Origin: Thermoplasmata archaeon
GTDB lineage: Archaea; Thermoplasmatota; Thermoplasmata; Thermoplasmatales; GCA-001856825
DNA: 5,856 nucleotides
Assembly: GCA_021831005.1 (NCBI GenBank)
Contig: JAKBNO010000063.1
Location: 1-5,856 of the forward strand
Reading direction: 5' to 3'
This document shows, one piece after another, positions 5,549 to 5,856 of the stretch. The first letter of the stretch is position 1, and each line of letters opens with the position of its first letter. The notes below the pieces were generated by a model. The model did no database searches. It saw only the letters and a list, made by a program, of their open reading frames with translations, and was not told the origin of the DNA. Made by a program: the position numbers and the translations under genes.

Positions 5549-5731
5549 TCATTCGTGGATATGCTCCTTCAATGACGGTCCCAATTTTCCTTTACAGAGT
5601 ACACCAATTGAAGGAAAATACTTTTTACAGTTGAGGTTCTTCAAAATAAGGTCACTCTCTTCTACCGGTTCTTGTTTGGTTTTACGGAAGATCAGGAGAG
5701 GTGCGAACTCAAGACCAGGATCAAGGTTGGA
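5549..5731 (-). pseudogene. Open frame of 60 codons without a clear start, directly downstream of tRNA-Arg
   Basis: Reading leftward from the base after the tRNA 3' end, the frame stays open for 60 codons to TGA at 5549. It looks protein-like: LDPGLEFAPLLIFRKTKQ is followed by SDLILKNLNCKKYFPSIG and VLCKGKLGPSLKEHIHE. Two cysteines, C35 and C46, are present. There is no ATG or GTG near the 5' end. The only start-like codon is TTG 5644, which would give 31 residues behind a weak GAGAGTGA. The frame continues into the 3' half of the tRNA before meeting TAG. It could be the 3' remnant of a gene cut by integration or rearrangement at the tRNA, a very small protein, or chance. No family is recognised and the tyrosine-recombinase motif is not visible. 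The rest of 5485-5548 holds nothing I can name. Confidence 0.3.
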
Positions 5732-5806
5732 CGCCCGAGCTGGGATTCGAACCCAGGTCTGAGGCTCCGCAGGCCTCTAGGATAATCCAAACTACCCCAC
5801 TCGGGC
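5732..5806 (-). tRNA. tRNA-Arg (anticodon GCG)
   Basis: The 75-nt cloverleaf is complete. The acceptor stem, GCCCGAG with CTCGGGC, has 7 perfect pairs. The D arm carries AGTTTGGATTA, including the conserved GG. The anticodon stem, GAGGC/GCCTC, encloses the loop CTGCGGA with T33 and anticodon GCG, which reads CGC and CGU. A 4-nt variable loop, AGAC, follows. The T arm is CTGGG-TTCGAAT-CCCAG, then discriminator G73. No CCA is encoded and no intron is seen. A TATA box lies upstream. Confidence 0.95.
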
Positions 5807-5830
5807 ATCAAGGCTTTCGGATACCTTTTC

Positions 5831-5840
5831 TAGGTATAAG
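5831..5840 (-). promoter_or_regulatory. TATA box of tRNA-Arg
   Basis: The minus strand reads CTTATACCTA, centred about 30 bp upstream of the tRNA 5' end at 5806. That is the normal position for an archaeal tRNA promoter with a very short 5' leader. Confidence 0.6.
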
Positions 5841-5856
5841 ATAGATTCCAAGAACT

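Noticed and set aside
5316..5552. 78-codon minus-strand frame starting ATG 5552
   Set aside because: Most of it is antisense to the end of the second regulator, and its composition is typical of a shadow frame.
1..5856. CRISPR array or complete insertion sequence
   Set aside because: I see no regularly spaced direct repeats, no terminal inverted repeats with target duplications, and no intact transposase.

Overview
The window looks archaeal and most resembles Thermoplasmata, though that placement is an inference. Several genes start with ATG about 25 bp downstream of a TATA-like box and have no Shine-Dalgarno (SD) sequence, which is the leaderless pattern common in archaea. The tRNA gene has no encoded CCA, has its own TATA box, and the protein families present fit. 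There is no rRNA, CRISPR array or intact transposon.

Left part (1-2222). A DHA2-type major facilitator (drug/H+ antiporter-like) gene runs leftward from 1268 and leaves the window before its stop codon. A CinA-type MoCF-fold protein (COG1058) diverges from it across a 186-bp spacer and runs rightward (1455-2222). These are ordinary chromosomal genes.

Middle (2223-3500). This accessory-like stretch is hard to interpret. Two leftward frames overlap by 11 nt (3231-2803, then 2813-2379). The second starts with TTG behind a strong GGAGG sequence and is probably real but unrecognised. The first is doubtful: its 5' half overlies GC-richer DNA with strong hairpin potential, and may be the tail of an IS200/IS605-type tnpB or its guide RNA. 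Next come a perfect 11-bp inverted repeat, a 31-residue single-helix membrane microprotein with an SD-like sequence (3346-3441), and a T-rich terminator.

Right part (3500-5484). Two rightward tandem paralogues encode proteins of 322 and 320 residues. Each has an N-terminal CCHH zinc site (C10, C13, H38, H44 in both), a winged helix-turn-helix and a beta-rich C-terminal half of unknown function. Each has its own TATA-like box. They look like sensor-type transcription factors and are the most distinctive part of the window.

Far right (5485-5856). A tRNA-Arg(GCG) gene lies on the minus strand with its promoter. An open frame of 60 codons without a clear start follows directly downstream of the tRNA 3' end. 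It may be a decayed gene or an integration scar.

No single pathway links all the genes. The best-supported local unit is the regulator pair, possibly together with the microprotein gene and its upstream palindrome.
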